A stretch of 35,443 nt of DNA from Bacillota bacterium (GCA_023443345.1 JAEZUZ010000084.1:1-35443), one strand, 5' to 3'; shown: positions 24,748 through 33,544, counted from the stretch's first letter. A program made the numbers and translations. The notes: generated by a model from the sequence alone, not told the origin.

Positions 24748-26188
24748 TAAACTTATATTTGAACAATCCTCTAAGGGCAGATCTTCTTATAGACTCCCTA
24801 AATTAGATGTTGAAAATATTGATTTAGAGAATATTTTTGATAGCAGTGATTTAAGAACAATCCCTGCCAGACTTCCTGAAGTATATGAACTTGATGTAGT
24901 AAGACATTATACAAATTTAAGTTATAAGAATTATTCTATAGATGTAGGAATGTATCCACTTGGAAGCTGTACTATGAAGTATAATCCTAAGATAAATGAA
25001 GAAATAGCATCAAATTTTTCAACTTTAAATTTACATCCATTAGTAAGAGATGAAGATGCTCAAGGTATACTTCAATTGATGTATGAGTTGCAAGAGCAAC
25101 TTAAGAAAATCTCTAAAATGGATGCATTTACCCTTCAACCTGCAGCTGGGGCTCATGGTGAACTTACAGGTCTTATGATTATTAAGGCATATCATAATAG
25201 TAGGGGTGATACCAAGCGAAAAAGAATAATAATTCCAGATGCAGCACATGGAACAAATCCTGCTACAGTTTCGATGCTTGGTTTTGAGCCTATTGAACTA
25301 AGATCAAATACTGTAGGTAAAATTGATGTTGAGGCTCTAAGACAGTTAGCAGACTATAGGGTTGCCGGTCTTATGCTTACAAATCCTAACACTTTAGGTG
25401 TATTTGATCAGGAAGTTTGTGAAATTGCCGATATAATACATAGAAATGGTGGGCTACTTTACTATGATGGAGCAAATGCTAATGCAATATTAGGAAAGAC
25501 AAATCCTGCAGATATGGGCTTTGATGTAGTTCACTTTAATTTACATAAGACTTTTTCTACTCCTCATGGAGGAGGAGGTCCAGGGAGTGGTCCAGTAGGT
25601 GTAAAGAAATTTTTAGAAGAATTTTTACCTACTCCTACAATTAAATTTGAAGATGGCATGTATAAGAGAGATTATTCTCATCAAAATTCAATAGGACCTA
25701 TCAAGGATTTCTTTGGCCATATTTCAATATTAATTAGAGCATATACTTACATACTTAGTATGGGATCTGATGGATTGAATCAAGTATCAGATATGGCTGT
25801 ACTTAATGCAAATTATGCATATTCAAAACTAAAAGAAAATTATATAAAGGGATTTAATGTAGATTTTCTTCATGAATTTGTTCTAGGTGGCTTAAAGAGC
25901 AATCCATTAAAATCAAGAACTTTAGAAATAGCAAAGAGACTTATAGATTATGGTTTTCATCCGCCTACTATATATTTTCCACTGATAGTTAATGAAGCTA
26001 TGATGATTGAGCCAACAGAAACTGAATCAAAGGAAAATATTGATGCTTTTGTTAAGGCACTCAATGAGATAGCTCAAGAAGCAACTCAGCAGACAAATAA
26101 TTTTAAAGAAGCACCAATTAGCACTCAAATATCTAAACCAGATGAGGCTTTTGCTGCAAGAAATCCAAAGTTGAAATATTATGAGTAA
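24731..26188 (+). CDS. gcvPB: Glycine decarboxylase subunit 2 (P protein, beta, PLP-binding)
   Basis: C-terminal half of the P protein that binds PLP. 485 residues; MYPLGSCTMKYNPK near 74, LQPAAGAHGELTGL near 135, DAAHGTNPA near 170, and the PLP-lysine motif FNLHKTFSTPHGGGGPGSGP (Lys273). GGAGGA five bases before ATG 24731, overlapping gcvPA by 17 bases. Confidence 0.96.
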   Translation: MIRTYNKLIFEQSSKGRSSYRLPKLDVENIDLENIFDSSDLRTIPARLPEVYELDVVRHYTNLSYKNYSIDVGMYPLGSCTMKYNPKINEEIASNFSTLNLHPLVRDEDAQGILQLMYELQEQLKKISKMDAFTLQPAAGAHGELTGLMIIKAYHNSRGDTKRKRIIIPDAAHGTNPATVSMLGFEPIELRSNTVGKIDVEALRQLADYRVAGLMLTNPNTLGVFDQEVCEIADIIHRNGGLLYYDGANANAILGKTNPADMGFDVVHFNLHKTFSTPHGGGGPGSGPVGVKKFLEEFLPTPTIKFEDGMYKRDYSHQNSIGPIKDFFGHISILIRAYTYILSMGSDGLNQVSDMAVLNANYAYSKLKENYIKGFNVDFLHEFVLGGLKSNPLKSRTLEIAKRLIDYGFHPPTIYFPLIVNEAMMIEPTETESKENIDAFVKALNEIAQEATQQTNNFKEAPISTQISKPDEAFAARNPKLKYYE

Positions 26189-27488
26189 AAATATAGTAAT
26201 AATTGGAGCCGGCCCAGCAGGATATAATTTAGCTTTAAATTTATCTAAAGAGAACAATATCAAACTTATAGATACTGATAATCCTGGTGGAACATGTCTA
26301 TATAGAGGCTGCATACCTACTAAAACGCTATTAGAATTATCAAAAAAAGAAAAAGATCTAGATGTAATCAAGTCAAAAAAAGATGATATAATATCAACTC
26401 TTTCTAATAATTTAATTAATCTAATCAAAAGTAGGGAAAATATCGAAATAATAAAATCTTCTGTTGAATTTATAGATGATAAGACTATATCTGTAAATAA
26501 TCAAAATATGAAGTTTGATATTTTAGTTATAGCTACAGGTTCAAAACCATTTATTAACTTTGATATTAAAGGTGTAGGTAATATATACACATCTGATGAA
26601 TTGTTAGATTTAAATGTTATACCAAAAGAGCTTATAATTATTGGGGCGGGAGCTGTAGGTTTAGAATTTGCAGAGATATATAAAAATTTAGGATCAAAAG
26701 TCAAAATATTAGCTTATGAATTCTTAGATGGCTTTGATAGAGATATCGTTAGTAGAGTGATTAAATATCTCAAAGAAAATTCTATAGAAGTAATAGATAG
26801 TGTAGAAATTTTAGAACTAAAAAATCTCGATGATAGAGTTGATATTTTAGCTAATTATAAAAAAAGAGAAGTAACTTATTCTAGTTCTAGTGTCTTAATT
26901 GCAACAGGAAGAAGTGCCAATATTGATAAACTTTGTTTACAGAAAACATCTATAAACTATAGTGATAGGGGTATAGAAGTAGATGAGAAGTTCCAAACAA
27001 ATGTTGAAAATATATTTGCAATTGGAGATGTAGTTAAATCAAACATTTTATTAGCTCATGTTGCAGAAAATGATGGAAATCGACTTGCTAAATATCTTGA
27101 TTTTGGTGAAATTCAAAATCGTCCCGCTGTTGTATCAAGTATATATTTAGATTTAGAAATTTCAAAAGTTGGATTTTCTTCCAATGAATTAGAAGAATTA
27201 AATATCAAATATGACACTGTAAAGTTGCCATATAGATCTAATTCTAAAGCTGTTGCATTAGATAATAGTCAGGGTCTTGTAAAAATGTTATTTAATGACA
27301 ATCAGATTTTAGGAATGCAGGCATTTGGCAAGGATGCAGAACAACTAGTGATGTTGGCAAATATGGCTATAACAAATAATTTATCTATCGATGAGTTATC
27401 AAATATGATTTATCCGCATCCTACTTTTATTGAATTGTTTAAAAATATTTGTGAGCTTGCTAAAAATAGGAGGAAAAGTGAGAAGTAG
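26181..27488 (+). CDS. lpdA: Dihydrolipoyl dehydrogenase (glycine cleavage L protein)
   Basis: FAD enzyme that reoxidises dihydrolipoyl-H protein with NAD+. 435 residues, slightly short (usual 450-470). FAD motif VIIGAGPAGYNLA, redox disulfide GGTCLYRGCIPTK (Cys39, Cys44), second nucleotide motif IIIGAGAVGLEFAEIY, ATG motif ATGSKPFI, FAD motif FAIGDV, and the C-terminal catalytic HPTFIE. It overlaps gcvPB by eight bases. Its place at the end of the gcv genes assigns it to glycine cleavage rather than pyruvate dehydrogenase. Confidence 0.94.
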   Translation: MSKNIVIIGAGPAGYNLALNLSKENNIKLIDTDNPGGTCLYRGCIPTKTLLELSKKEKDLDVIKSKKDDIISTLSNNLINLIKSRENIEIIKSSVEFIDDKTISVNNQNMKFDILVIATGSKPFINFDIKGVGNIYTSDELLDLNVIPKELIIIGAGAVGLEFAEIYKNLGSKVKILAYEFLDGFDRDIVSRVIKYLKENSIEVIDSVEILELKNLDDRVDILANYKKREVTYSSSSVLIATGRSANIDKLCLQKTSINYSDRGIEVDEKFQTNVENIFAIGDVVKSNILLAHVAENDGNRLAKYLDFGEIQNRPAVVSSIYLDLEISKVGFSSNELEELNIKYDTVKLPYRSNSKAVALDNSQGLVKMLFNDNQILGMQAFGKDAEQLVMLANMAITNNLSIDELSNMIYPHPTFIELFKNICELAKNRRKSEK

Positions 27489-28116
27489 AAGATCTTTATT
27501 GATAATAATATTTTTATTATTTAATCTCTTTGGATTTTGGACATTTTTAAGTATTATAGTTATAAATAAATCGAGTTCTTCAAAAGTTGAAGATAAAACT
27601 GAAATAGTTACTAATCAGGTAGAATCACCTAAGGAAGAACAACCTAAAGAGGAAAATAAGAAGGTAGAACCAAAAAAAGAAATAGAGAAAACTAATACTC
27701 AACAAAGTAATAAAGAAGAAAATAAAGAAGACCAAAATATAAATGTTATAAATAAACAAGATAATTCTGATGACTCATCAGAATATTCTTCACTATTTCC
27801 AGATATGAATATAAAAGAGATAGATAATGAAGAATTTAAAGGATTTAAAGCAGATAAAAGGGGAGAAAATCCAATTTATCATGTATTTTATGCTGACTGC
27901 AAAGTATTACAGAAGGCAGATGAATTATTTTTTGAACAAATCGGTCCAAATCCTGGATACCAAAAAATAATTAATGAAAATAATCATAAATATTACCAGT
28001 TTTCTAATAACAATATTGCAATGGGTATAATAATCAAGGACAATAAATTCTTATTTGTAAAAGGGGAAAATACCGAAATAATTGATGAAGTTGCAGAAAA
28101 ATTAGAAATGAATTAA
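27478..28116 (+). CDS. Membrane-anchored protein with charged linker, function unknown
   Basis: Not recognised. The 212-residue product has a basic start (MRSRRSLL), one membrane helix at about 7-28, a Lys/Glu/Asn/Gln-rich linker (about 35-100) that looks extended, and a C-terminal folded part (about 105-212) containing YHVFYADCKVLQKADELFF and a final strand-rich stretch. It would be anchored with the C-terminal part outside. GTG 27478 was chosen because AGGAGG lies four bases upstream; it overlaps lpd by 11 bases, so it belongs to the glycine operon transcript. A link to glycine metabolism is not obvious. Confidence 0.75.
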   Translation: MRSRRSLLIIIFLLFNLFGFWTFLSIIVINKSSSSKVEDKTEIVTNQVESPKEEQPKEENKKVEPKKEIEKTNTQQSNKEENKEDQNINVINKQDNSDDSSEYSSLFPDMNIKEIDNEEFKGFKADKRGENPIYHVFYADCKVLQKADELFFEQIGPNPGYQKIINENNHKYYQFSNNNIAMGIIIKDNKFLFVKGENTEIIDEVAEKLEMN

Positions 28117-28143
28117 TAAAGATCTTTTGATCTTTATTTTTTT
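28115..28143 (+). terminator. Terminator of the glycine cleavage operon
   Basis: AATAAAGATC 28115-28124 pairs fully with GATCTTTATT 28129-28138, TTTT loop, T run to 28143. It overlaps the stop codon of the preceding gene and its T run touches the -35 of the ylxM promoter. Confidence 0.85.
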
Positions 28144-28144
28144 C

Positions 28145-28172
28145 TTGACTTTTTATATTTATGTAGTATACT
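28145..28172 (+). promoter_or_regulatory. Strong sigma-A-type promoter of the ylxM-ffh operon
   Basis: -35 TTGACT 28145-28150 and -10 TATACT 28167-28172 with a 16-base spacer, placed 30 bases ahead of ylxM and just after the upstream terminator. The best promoter match in the window. Confidence 0.75.
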
Positions 28173-28173
28173 T

Positions 28174-28193
28174 GTAAAGTAATTAAACTTTAC
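28174..28193 (+). promoter_or_regulatory. 7-bp inverted repeat at the ylxM transcript start
   Basis: GTAAAGT 28174-28180 and ACTTTAC 28187-28193 around AATTAA begin one base after the -10 element and end four bases before the GAGGAAG ribosome binding site. It could be a repressor operator or a 5' mRNA hairpin. Confidence 0.45.
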
Positions 28194-28202
28194 GAGGAAG
28201 AT

Positions 28203-28535
28203 ATGGATGTAGAAAGAATAAATTTCCTTATGGATTTTTATGGGCCATTGCTTACAGAATTACAAGTTGAAATAATGACTCAGTATCTCGATGATGGTCT
28301 AACTTATAGTGAAATAGCTGATAATCTGTCTTCAACAAGACAGGCAGTCTATGACAATATAAATAGATCCATATCTAAACTTGAGAGCTTTGAAGAAAAA
28401 CTGGGCCTATTTAAGAGATTTAAAGATGATAGAGTTAAACTACAATATATATATGATTCTCTTAAAGAATTATTAAAGGATAAACCAGAAGCTTTAGCAT
28501 TGATATCTAAAGAACTTGAAGAGATACTTTATTAG
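28203..28535 (+). CDS. ylxM: YlxM family putative helix-turn-helix protein of the SRP operon
   Basis: Small DNA-binding-like protein (sigma-70 region 4-type HTH) found next to ffh in Gram-positives; in streptococci it has been linked to modulating the signal recognition particle. 110 residues; the HTH region is YLDDGLTYSEIADNLSSTRQ followed by AVYDNINRSISKLESFEEKL, the rest is helical. It is 17 bases ahead of ffh and shares its promoter. Confidence 0.9.
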   Translation: MDVERINFLMDFYGPLLTELQVEIMTQYLDDGLTYSEIADNLSSTRQAVYDNINRSISKLESFEEKLGLFKRFKDDRVKLQYIYDSLKELLKDKPEALALISKELEEILY

Positions 28536-28552
28536 TATGTTAAGGAGTAGAA

Positions 28553-29887
28553 ATGCTTGATAACTTATCGGAAAAGCTTCAGAGAACCCTTCAAAAATTA
28601 AAGGGAAAGGGAAAGATCTCTGAAAAAGATATAAAAGAGGCTATGAGAGAGGTTAAACTATCTCTTTTAGAAGCTGATGTAAACTTAAAAGTAGTAAAGA
28701 CATTTATACAAAATGTAAGTGAAAAATCTGTTGGTGAAGAAGTAATGAAATCCTTAACTCCAGCTCATCAAGTTATAAAAATTGTAAAGGATGAGCTTGT
28801 TACTTTGCTAGGAGGAACAAGTCAAAAATTACTTTTTAATACCAATAGTCTTACCGTATATATGATGGCAGGACTTCAGGGTGCTGGTAAAACTACTAGT
28901 GCTGCTAAGTTAGCATTAAAGTTAAAGAAGCAAGGTAAGAAGCCATATCTAGCTTCTGTAGACGTATATAGACCTGCAGCTATAGATCAATTAAAAGTCT
29001 TAGCTAAACAAATAGATGTAGATTTTCTAGAAATTGATAGTAAAGATCCTCTTGAAATTTCTAAAGTTGCTGTTGATCAGGCAATAAGAATGGGTTGCAA
29101 TGTACTCATACTTGATACAGCCGGAAGACTTCACATAGATCAAGAGTTGATGGATGAATTAAAAAACATCAAAAAGATAGTAAAACCTACAGAAATTTTA
29201 CTTGTTGTTGATGCGATGGTTGGTCAGGAATCTGTAAAAGTTGCAGAGAGTTTTAATGAACAACTTGGAATTGATGGTGTTATCATGACAAAATTTGATG
29301 GTGACACTAGAGGTGGAGCAGCTTTTAGTATTAAAAGTGTCACAGGCACACCGATCAAATTTACTGGTGTTGGAGAGAAAATTTCTGCAAATAACTTAGT
29401 TGAATTTGAACCTGAGAGCATCGCTTCAAGAATTCTTGGACTTGGAGATATTCTTGGTGCAATAAAGATGGTAGAAGAAAATATTGACCAAGAAAAGAGC
29501 AAGGAACTCCTAAAGAAAGTTCAGAATCAAGGCATAGATTTTGATGATTTTCTAGATCAGATTAGACAGATGAAAAAGATGGGATCTATTAAAGAATTAC
29601 TATCTATGATTCCTGGAATTAATAAAAAGAGCTTGGGAAGTTTTGATGATAGAGAAATAGATAAAATAGAGGCGATTGCTCTTTCAATGACTAAGCAGGA
29701 AAGAAGAAATCCAGATATTATAAATGCATCTAGAAAACAGAGAATAGCTAATGGAAGCGGAACAAGTGTTTCAGCAGTAAATAAGGTATTGAAAGAGTTT
29801 CAGACAACTAGAAAGTTGATGAAAAACTTTACTAAAATAGGGAAAAAAGGACGCAATCCTTTTTCAAATATGAGATTGCCCTTTTAA
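28553..29887 (+). CDS. ffh: Signal recognition particle protein Ffh
   Basis: GTPase of the signal recognition particle, binds SRP RNA and signal peptides and docks on FtsY. 444 residues: N domain (1-95), G domain with GLQGAGKTT (about 104), DTAGRLHID (about 187), TKFDGDTRGGA (about 246), then the methionine-containing M domain (about 300-444) with IRQMKKMGSIKELLSMIPG and the RNA-binding GSGTSVSAVNKVLKEF. Complete. Upstream of rpsP as in B. subtilis. Confidence 0.97.
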   Translation: MLDNLSEKLQRTLQKLKGKGKISEKDIKEAMREVKLSLLEADVNLKVVKTFIQNVSEKSVGEEVMKSLTPAHQVIKIVKDELVTLLGGTSQKLLFNTNSLTVYMMAGLQGAGKTTSAAKLALKLKKQGKKPYLASVDVYRPAAIDQLKVLAKQIDVDFLEIDSKDPLEISKVAVDQAIRMGCNVLILDTAGRLHIDQELMDELKNIKKIVKPTEILLVVDAMVGQESVKVAESFNEQLGIDGVIMTKFDGDTRGGAAFSIKSVTGTPIKFTGVGEKISANNLVEFEPESIASRILGLGDILGAIKMVEENIDQEKSKELLKKVQNQGIDFDDFLDQIRQMKKMGSIKELLSMIPGINKKSLGSFDDREIDKIEAIALSMTKQERRNPDIINASRKQRIANGSGTSVSAVNKVLKEFQTTRKLMKNFTKIGKKGRNPFSNMRLPF

Positions 29888-29905
29888 ATATATTAAGGAG
29901 GAAAA

Positions 29906-30163
29906 ATGTCAGTAAAAATAAGACTTAGAAGAATGGGTAGCAAGAAGCGTCCTTTCTATCGCTTAGTTGTAGCAGATTCAAGAAGCCCAAGAGATGGTAG
30001 ATTCATTGAAGAAATCGGATACTACAATCCAATAAGCCAACCAAAAGAATTAAAAGTTGATGTTGAAGCTGCTAAAAAGTGGATTTCAAACGGTGCACAA
30101 CCTACTTCTACAGCAAAGCGTTTACTACGTGAAAGCGGAGCATTAGAAAATAAGAAGGCTTAA
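29906..30163 (+). CDS. rpsP: 30S ribosomal protein S16
   Basis: 85 residues, starting MSVKIRLRRMGSKKRPFYRL, the S16 hallmark, with VADSRSPRDGRFIEEIGYYNP. AAGGAGG is seven bases before the ATG. Codons such as CGT are commoner here than in neighbouring genes, as expected for a highly expressed ribosomal protein. Confidence 0.98.
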   Translation: MSVKIRLRRMGSKKRPFYRLVVADSRSPRDGRFIEEIGYYNPISQPKELKVDVEAAKKWISNGAQPTSTAKRLLRESGALENKKA

Positions 30164-30165
30164 TA

Positions 30166-30405
30166 ATGAAAAAACTTGTAGAATTTTTAGTACAATCTCT
30201 TTTAAAAGATTCAAGTAAATTTACAGTAACTGAAGAGGTAAAAGGTACAGAAGTTTATATCAAAGTAGAAGTTGATAAAAATGACATAGGTGCTGTAATT
30301 GGCCGTGGAGGAAATGTCATAAATGCAATAAGAACAATTGCAAGGACTAAGGCGACACTTGAAAATGTAAAGGTTTATGTAGATGTCGTTGATAAAGTTA
30401 GCTAA
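30166..30405 (+). CDS. khpA: KH-domain RNA-binding protein KhpA
   Basis: 79-residue single KH-domain protein with the GxxG loop IGRGGN in DIGAVIGRGGNVINAIRTIA. KhpA partners KhpB/EloR in Gram-positives, affecting cell elongation and RNA binding. Starts two bases after the rpsP stop, the standard rpsP-khpA-rimM-trmD order. Overlaps rimM by 23 bases. Confidence 0.94.
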   Translation: MKKLVEFLVQSLLKDSSKFTVTEEVKGTEVYIKVEVDKNDIGAVIGRGGNVINAIRTIARTKATLENVKVYVDVVDKVS

Positions 30406-30865
30406 AATTTCTAAAACAGTTGGACTTAAGGGAGAAATAAAGTGTTATCCTTATGGAAACAGACATCTCTTATATAAAAATCAAAAAATAGTTATAGATG
30501 GAATCAATTATTCTATTGCTTCTTTAAGAGAACAGAAGGGATTTCCTATCATAAAGTTATTTAATATTGAAAATATTGAAATGGCTCAAAAATTAGTAAA
30601 TAGAGAAATCTTTGCAGATAAAAATGAACTTAATCTTGAAGAAGATGAATATTTAGTAAGTGATGTAATTGGCTTTGATGCTATATCAGAAGGTAAAGTA
30701 ATTGCAAAGCTTGAAGATGTAGATACATCTTCATTTCAGGATTTATATATATTTATAGATTCTCAAAATAAAAGACACTACATCCCGGGAGAAGGTCCTT
30801 TTATTAAGGAAATAGATTTTGAAAATAAGTGCATATACTTAGAACTTATAGAGGGACTATGGTAA
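30383..30865 (+). CDS. rimM: Ribosome maturation factor RimM
   Basis: Assists assembly of the 30S head around S19. 160 residues: N-terminal beta-barrel with AKISKTVGLKGEIKCYP, linker, and C-terminal PRC-barrel with LVSDVIGFDAI and the YIPGEGPFIKEID stretch. Start ATG 30383 lies inside khpA; it has AAAGG some ten bases upstream. Overlaps trmD by seven bases (ATGGTAA). Confidence 0.92.
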   Translation: MSLIKLAKISKTVGLKGEIKCYPYGNRHLLYKNQKIVIDGINYSIASLREQKGFPIIKLFNIENIEMAQKLVNREIFADKNELNLEEDEYLVSDVIGFDAISEGKVIAKLEDVDTSSFQDLYIFIDSQNKRHYIPGEGPFIKEIDFENKCIYLELIEGLW

Positions 30866-31599
30866 TAGAAATTTTAACTATATATCCAGATTTTTTTGAT
30901 AGATATCTATCATTAAAAATGGCTAGTGAAGCAATTAGCAATGGTATTATAGATATAGTTATAAAAGATATTAGAGATTATTCTAATAGTACAAGTATAA
31001 AAAAACAAGTTGATGATAAGCCATTTGGCGGAGGAGCAGGAATGCTTATGGCTCCACAGCCAATATTTGATGCATTAGAAGACACAAAAGGTCATCTAAT
31101 ACATATGTCACCTAGAGGACAAAAATTAGATGATAAATTGGCAAGCGAACTCTCAAATCTTGATAATATTACAATACTTTGTTCACATTTTGAAGGAATT
31201 GATCAAAGGGTAATAGATCATTTTAAACCTCAAGAAATATCCATAGGAGATTATGTTCTAAGTGGGGGAGAGATATCAGCTTTGGTTCTTATTGATACTA
31301 TAATTAGAAAAATTCCTGGTGTTATTAGAAGTGATTCATTAGAAGAAGAATCATTTACAAATGGTCTTCTTGAATATGATCAGTATACTAGACCTAGAGA
31401 ATTTAGAGGCTATAGTGTTCCAGATGTCTTAGTAAATGGAAATCATAAATTAATAGAAGAATTTAGACTTGAATCATCAATTAGAAATACTATAAAATAT
31501 AGACCAGATTTAATTGAAGACGGATTAAAAACAGGTAGATTTAGTACTAATGTAGAAAAAAAGATATTAGAGATTTATAAGGAGGACCTTCATGAGTAA
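30859..31599 (+). CDS. trmD: tRNA (guanine(37)-N(1))-methyltransferase TrmD
   Basis: Makes m1G37 next to the anticodon, preventing frameshifting. 246 residues of the SPOUT knotted fold: EILTIYPDFFDRYLS start, the DDKPFGGGAGMLM substrate motif near 55, CSHFEGIDQRV near 111, the knot IGDYVLSGGE near 132 and LLEYDQYTRPREFRG. ATG 30859 is used because it yields the family N-terminus MVIEILT. Confidence 0.97.
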   Translation: MVIEILTIYPDFFDRYLSLKMASEAISNGIIDIVIKDIRDYSNSTSIKKQVDDKPFGGGAGMLMAPQPIFDALEDTKGHLIHMSPRGQKLDDKLASELSNLDNITILCSHFEGIDQRVIDHFKPQEISIGDYVLSGGEISALVLIDTIIRKIPGVIRSDSLEEESFTNGLLEYDQYTRPREFRGYSVPDVLVNGNHKLIEEFRLESSIRNTIKYRPDLIEDGLKTGRFSTNVEKKILEIYKEDLHE

Positions 31600-31939
31600 C
31601 ATCATTCGTGATTTAGAGCGAGAAGGAATAAAAGATCAAAAATTTGATTTCCGTTCTGGTGATACAGTTCGTGTTCATGAACGTATTAAGGAAGGTAAGC
31701 GTGAGCGTATTCAGGTTTTTGAAGGTTTAATTATTAAAAGAACTGGCGGTGGAATTCAAGAGAGAATCACTGTAAGAAAAATTTCTTATGGAGTTGGAGT
31801 AGAAAAAATATTCCCACTTAATTCACCAAAGGTAGAAAAGATTGAATTAGTAAGAAAAGGTCAAGTTCGCAGATCAAAACTTTACTACATTCGTGATCGT
31901 GTTGGTAAGTCTGCAAAAGTTCGTGAACAGATCAGATAA
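31592..31939 (+). CDS. rplS: 50S ribosomal protein L19
   Basis: 115 residues matching L19: FDFRSGDTVRVHERIKEGKR, RIQVFEGLIIKRTGGGIQE, GVGVEKIFPLNSP and RVGKSAKVREQI. AAGGAGG precedes the ATG, which overlaps trmD by eight bases. Followed by a terminator rather than directly by lepB or rbgA. Confidence 0.98.
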   Translation: MSNIIRDLEREGIKDQKFDFRSGDTVRVHERIKEGKRERIQVFEGLIIKRTGGGIQERITVRKISYGVGVEKIFPLNSPKVEKIELVRKGQVRRSKLYYIRDRVGKSAKVREQIR

Positions 31940-31942
31940 TAT

Positions 31943-31965
31943 AAAGCTGCGTTGCAGCTTTTTTT
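31943..31965 (+). terminator. Terminator after rplS
   Basis: AAAGCTGC 31943-31950 pairs with GCAGCTTT 31954-31961 over a three-base GTT loop and is followed by T to 31965. It probably reduces, without abolishing, transcription into rbgA, which begins 16 bases later. Confidence 0.75.
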
Positions 31966-31980
31966 CATAAAGGAGTATGT

Positions 31981-32817
31981 ATGATACAGTGGTATCCAGG
32001 TCATATGAAAAAGACCAAGGAACTAATTAATTCACACATAAATATGATGGATGTACTAGTTGAAGTTGTAGATGCTAGAATACCTCTAAGTAGTCACAAT
32101 CCTATTTTTGATAATTTTTTTAAAAATAAAAAAGTTATTACCATTTTAAATAAAAGTGATTTAGCAGATCCGGGCATAACTAAAGAATGGATAGACTATT
32201 ATAATAAAAATAATAATATTGCCATAGAATTTAATTCAAAAGATGGAAGTACAAAGGAATTAAACAACATTTTCAAAAACATATTTGATGAATTTAAACA
32301 ACCATTTTTAAATAAAAATAGAAATCCAAGGCCTATGAGAGTTATGATACTTGGTATACCAAATGTTGGAAAAAGCTCTTTTATAAATAGATTAGCCAAT
32401 AAAAAAATAACACAAGTAGGCAATAAACCAGGAGTTACAAGAGGAAAGCAGTGGATAAAAATCAACGATTTTATTGAACTATTTGATACTCCTGGAATAT
32501 TATGGCCTAAATTTGAAAATGAAGATCAGGCATTTAAGATAGCTATGATTGGCTCAATAAATGACGATATAATCCCACTTGAAGAGGTAGCTTTTAGATT
32601 GCTTGATTATTTAAAAGATAATTATTATGATCAACTAGTTAGTAGATTTTCAATAACTCATAGTGATACATATGAAATTTATCAAGAAATAGCTAAAAAA
32701 AGAGGATGTATTCAAAAGGGAAATAATATTGATGATCAGAGAGTTACAAATATTATTATTGATGAATTTAGAAGTTCAAAGATAGGCAGGGTATCCCTTG
32801 AAAGAGTTAAGTATTAG
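31981..32817 (+). CDS. rbgA: Ribosome biogenesis GTPase RbgA (YlqF)
   Basis: Circularly permuted GTPase needed for late assembly of the 50S subunit (L16 incorporation) in Firmicutes. 278 residues with permuted order: G4 NKSD (about 58), G1 GIPNVGKSS (about 124), G2-region GVTRGKQW (about 151) and G3 DTPG (about 169); N-terminal MIQWYPGHMKKT is a family mark. C-terminal RNA-binding helical domain from about 190. AAAGGAG upstream. Overlaps rnhB by 20 bases. Confidence 0.96.
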   Translation: MIQWYPGHMKKTKELINSHINMMDVLVEVVDARIPLSSHNPIFDNFFKNKKVITILNKSDLADPGITKEWIDYYNKNNNIAIEFNSKDGSTKELNNIFKNIFDEFKQPFLNKNRNPRPMRVMILGIPNVGKSSFINRLANKKITQVGNKPGVTRGKQWIKINDFIELFDTPGILWPKFENEDQAFKIAMIGSINDDIIPLEEVAFRLLDYLKDNYYDQLVSRFSITHSDTYEIYQEIAKKRGCIQKGNNIDDQRVTNIIIDEFRSSKIGRVSLERVKY

Positions 32818-33544
32818 AGAAATAAAAGAAATATTTCAACAGATTGATAAGAGAGAATTCATTAATAGATTTATTGATGATGATAGACAGGGGGTTTTAC
32901 GCTTAAAAAAACAAGCCCAAAATCATCTTTTGAAACTAGAAAAATTAGAAGAAAATTATAATAGACTAAATACCTTAGAAAATCAATTACTAGAAAGAGG
33001 ATATTTAAATATTGCAGGTATTGATGAAGTTGGGCGTGGCCCTTTAGCTGGTCCGGTTGTCTGTGCATGTGTTAAACTCAATAAAAAAATAATTGGTCTA
33101 AATGATTCTAAAAAATTAAGTGATAAACAAAGAAGAGAATTATTTAAAGAAATACAAGAAAGTGCAACTATTTCAACTTTTAGTGTATCTCCAGAAGAAA
33201 TAGATGAAATCAACATCTATCAAGCTACTAAGTATGCAATGGAGATGTGTGTAAAAAATTTTCCTTTAAAGTTAGACGCTTTACTAGTAGATGCAATGCC
33301 TTTGAAATTTAATGATATTTTTGTCAATTCTATTAACAAGGGAGATACCTTATCCAATTCTATTGCTGCAGCTTCAATATGTGCAAAAGTTATTAGAGAT
33401 AACTATATGATAGAGATGCACGATAAATATCCACAATATAATTTTAAAAGTAATAAGGGATATGGAAGTCAAGAACACATTCAAGCATTAAAAAAATATG
33501 GACTATCTCCAATTCACAGAAAAAGTTTTTGTAAATTCCTTTAA
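32798..33544 (+). CDS. rnhB: Ribonuclease HII
   Basis: Removes ribonucleotides and RNA-DNA hybrids from DNA. 248 residues with the Bacillus-type N-terminal extension of about 70 residues (predicted helical) before the catalytic core. Catalytic DEDD residues: GIDEVGRGPLAGP (Asp/Glu), then LLVDAMP (Asp) and the C-terminal region ICAKVIRDNYM (Asp). TTG 32798 lies inside rbgA; no strong ribosome binding site, so coupled translation is likely. Confidence 0.94.
   Translation: MKELSIREIKEIFQQIDKREFINRFIDDDRQGVLRLKKQAQNHLLKLEKLEENYNRLNTLENQLLERGYLNIAGIDEVGRGPLAGPVVCACVKLNKKIIGLNDSKKLSDKQRRELFKEIQESATISTFSVSPEEIDEINIYQATKYAMEMCVKNFPLKLDALLVDAMPLKFNDIFVNSINKGDTLSNSIAAASICAKVIRDNYMIEMHDKYPQYNFKSNKGYGSQEHIQALKKYGLSPIHRKSFCKFL

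Noticed and set aside
29224..29502. Minus-strand 92-residue frame inside ffh
   Set aside because: Shadow of the conserved ffh coding sequence with no start signal or family match; the same holds for other antisense frames within gcv, rnhB and GH112 genes.
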